NCBI GenBank assembly: GCA_023389005.1
Contig: JAEWFE010000053.1
Span: 1-7,050, forward strand
Source: Bacillota bacterium
GTDB taxonomy: Bacteria; Bacillota; Bacilli; Lactobacillales; Enterococcaceae
Length of the DNA stretch: 7,050 bases
Direction: 5' to 3'
Below are positions 6,047 to 7,050 of this stretch, in pieces. Made by a program: the position numbers and the translations under genes. Numbering within the stretch: the first letter of the stretch is position 1; each line of letters begins with the position of its first letter. Under the pieces are notes generated by a model. The model was not told the origin of the DNA. It saw only the letters and a list, made by a program, of their open reading frames with translations, and made no database searches.

Positions 6047-6752
6047 AGAAAAAGTAATTCAAGAAATGAAAGAACGTGTTTTTTATGCCAATGAGCAATT
6101 GCCAAAAGAAGGTTTAATAAAATTAACTTGGGGAAATGTCAGCGAGATTAATCGCGAATTAGGTGTTATCGTCATTAAACCAAGTGGCGTTGATTATGCA
6201 AAAATGAAAATTGACGATATGGTAGTGACTGATTTACAAGGAAATTTATTAGAAAAGGATAGTTTACGTCCATCTTCTGACTTACCTACACATGTTGTAT
6301 TATATCGTGAATTTCCAACAGTTGGTGCGATTGTTCACACACATTCTGTTCATTCCGTTCAATGGGCCCAAGCAAAACGTGATATTCCTGCTTATGGTAC
6401 AACACATGCGGACACTTTCTACGGCAATGTTCCTTGTACACGTGACTTAACAGAAGAGGAAATTAACCAGCGTTATGAAGAGGCAACGGGTGATGTAATT
6501 GTTGAAACTTTTAAAGAAAGACAGTTGGATCCACTTGCTTGTCCGGCAGTTCTAGTGAGTGGTCATGGTCCATTTACTTGGGGAGAAAATGTCACTAAGG
6601 CTGTTCAAAATAGCATTGTATTAGATGAAGTAGCTAAAATGGCAACGATTACTGAACAATTAAGCCCTAAAATTGCTAGAATTGACCAATATTTGTTAGA
6701 TAAACATTATTATCGTAAACATGGAGCTAATGCGTACTATGGTCAAAACTAA
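6039..6752 (+). CDS. ulaF: L-ribulose-5-phosphate 4-epimerase UlaF
   Basis: This 237-residue class II aldolase/AraD-family enzyme converts L-ribulose-5-P to D-xylulose-5-P, the link to the pentose phosphate or phosphoketolase pathway. The Zn2+ ligands are His100 and His102 in VHTHSVHS and His176 in VSGHGPF. Substrate-phosphate elements WGNVS (31-35), KPSG (47-50) and Ser79-Ser80-Asp81 are present, as are Asp125 (THADTFYG) and the C-terminal Tyr234 of HGANAYYGQN, equivalents of the catalytic Asp120 and Tyr229 of AraD. AraD of arabinose operons is nearly the same protein, and sequence alone does not separate them; the operon assigns it to ascorbate use. AGGAGG inside ulaE, nine bases before the ATG, is the ribosome binding site. 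It is the last gene before the terminator. Confidence 0.94.
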   Translation: MDREKVIQEMKERVFYANEQLPKEGLIKLTWGNVSEINRELGVIVIKPSGVDYAKMKIDDMVVTDLQGNLLEKDSLRPSSDLPTHVVLYREFPTVGAIVHTHSVHSVQWAQAKRDIPAYGTTHADTFYGNVPCTRDLTEEEINQRYEEATGDVIVETFKERQLDPLACPAVLVSGHGPFTWGENVTKAVQNSIVLDEVAKMATITEQLSPKIARIDQYLLDKHYYRKHGANAYYGQN

Positions 6753-6760
6753 AATTTTAC

Positions 6761-6804
6761 AATCAGCTTATCTTTTTTAAGGTAAGTTGATTTTTTTTTT
6801 TTTT
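6761..6804 (+). terminator. Intrinsic terminator of the ula operon
   Basis: A 14-bp stem (6761-6774 with 6779-6792, two G-U pairs, TTTT loop) runs directly into a continuous T-run at 6791-6804. It begins eight bases after the ulaF stop. The long U-tract makes this a strong Rho-independent terminator despite the AT-rich stem, and it separates the operon from the holin-like gene. Confidence 0.93.
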
Positions 6805-6833
6805 GACGTTTAACTTACTTTCTTCGTTATTAT
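6803..6833 (+). promoter_or_regulatory. Possible promoter of the downstream holin-like gene
   Basis: TTGACG (6803-6808) and TATTAT (6828-6833) each match the sigma-A hexamers at five of six positions, but the spacer is 19 bp, longer than ideal. TTTAAC (6809-6814) with TATAGA (6831-6836) at 16 bp is an alternative pair. A promoter is expected here because the preceding terminator is strong and the next gene is on the same strand. A perfect palindrome, ACAACGTTGT (6839-6848), lies at the predicted transcription start. Confidence 0.4.
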
Positions 6834-6889
6834 AGATGACAACGTTGTTTAGTCTCATGATTGTTTAAAGGAAAGTAAGGGTGAAAAAT

Positions 6890-7050
6890 ATGCAAATTAT
6901 TTATTGGATGAAGCAGTTGATGGCAGATGATTATGGTCAGATTTTAGTATGGCTGATTTTTATTTTACTTTTAATGGGTGTGGATGTCATCACCGGGTTA
7001 ATTCAAGCGAAAATCAATCGAAATATTAATAGTAAAAAAATTGGCGATGG
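6890..7050 (+). CDS. Holin-like small membrane protein, N-terminal part
   Basis: The open frame continues past the window end; 53 codons are visible. The translation begins MQIIYWMKQLMADDYG, followed by one hydrophobic segment at about residues 17-34 (QILVWLIFILLLMGVDVI) and then the motif DVITGLIQAKINRNINSKK. The Asp-x-x-Thr-Gly-x-x-x-Ala pattern after a first membrane helix, followed by basic and serine residues, resembles the phage_holin_4 (toxin secretion/phage lysis holin) family. In that family two or more further membrane helices would follow, outside the view here. AAGGGTGA lies five bases before the ATG. An in-frame GTG at 6881 with AAAGGA eight bases upstream is an equally reasonable start and would add three residues. 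The gene has its own upstream region after a strong terminator and no evident link to ascorbate metabolism. It could be a prophage remnant, a prophage edge or a chromosomal holin-like gene. Confidence 0.65.
   Translation, partial: MQIIYWMKQLMADDYGQILVWLIFILLLMGVDVITGLIQAKINRNINSKKIGD

Overview
The window is a low-GC, AT-rich Firmicute sequence. Strong AGGAGG-type ribosome binding sites, dense co-directional operons, a CcpA-type cre box and the protein style suggest Lactobacillales, most likely Enterococcus or a close relative. The genus is an inference from style; species cannot be fixed from the sequence alone. Almost the whole window is a complete L-ascorbate (vitamin C) utilisation locus of the ula type, flanked on the left by a divergent regulatory unit and on the right by the start of an unrelated holin-like gene.

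Left part (1-887, minus strand): two overlapping genes are read away from the operon. The first encodes an unrecognised protein with two membrane segments and a TPR-like helical cytoplasmic part. Its end overlaps the start of a DeoR-family regulator, of which only the N-terminal helix-turn-helix lies in the window. The regulator is the natural candidate for the local ula regulator.

Divergent control region (888-1056): four copies of a TTAACATA-type box repeat every 20-21 bp. The copy next to the operon promoter is a perfect 6-3-6 palindrome (AACATA-TAT-TATGTT). A consensus-perfect cre box overlaps the -35 element, followed by a perfect TATAAT. The layout predicts specific control by the DeoR-type protein combined with CcpA glucose repression. 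No clear promoter for the minus-strand genes could be resolved inside the array.

Operon (1057-6752, plus strand), in order: ulaG (ascorbate-6-P lactonase), PTS EIIA, PTS EIIC, PTS EIIB, ulaD (3-keto-L-gulonate-6-P decarboxylase), ulaE (L-xylulose-5-P 3-epimerase) and ulaF (L-ribulose-5-P 4-epimerase). The three PTS proteins import ascorbate and phosphorylate it to L-ascorbate-6-P. UlaG opens the lactone, UlaD removes CO2 to give L-xylulose-5-P, and UlaE and UlaF convert this through L-ribulose-5-P to D-xylulose-5-P for central metabolism. All catalytic residues that could be located are present. Two intercistronic hairpins (4110-4131 and 4487-4521) bracket EIIB and may set unequal expression of transport and enzyme genes. 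A strong intrinsic terminator (6761-6804) closes the operon.

Right edge (6805-7050): a short promoter-like region with a 10-bp palindrome precedes the beginning of a small membrane protein resembling the phage_holin_4 family, cut by the window end. The catabolic pathway itself is well described. The less described parts are the membrane/TPR protein overlapping the regulator gene, the phased operator array and the internal hairpins.
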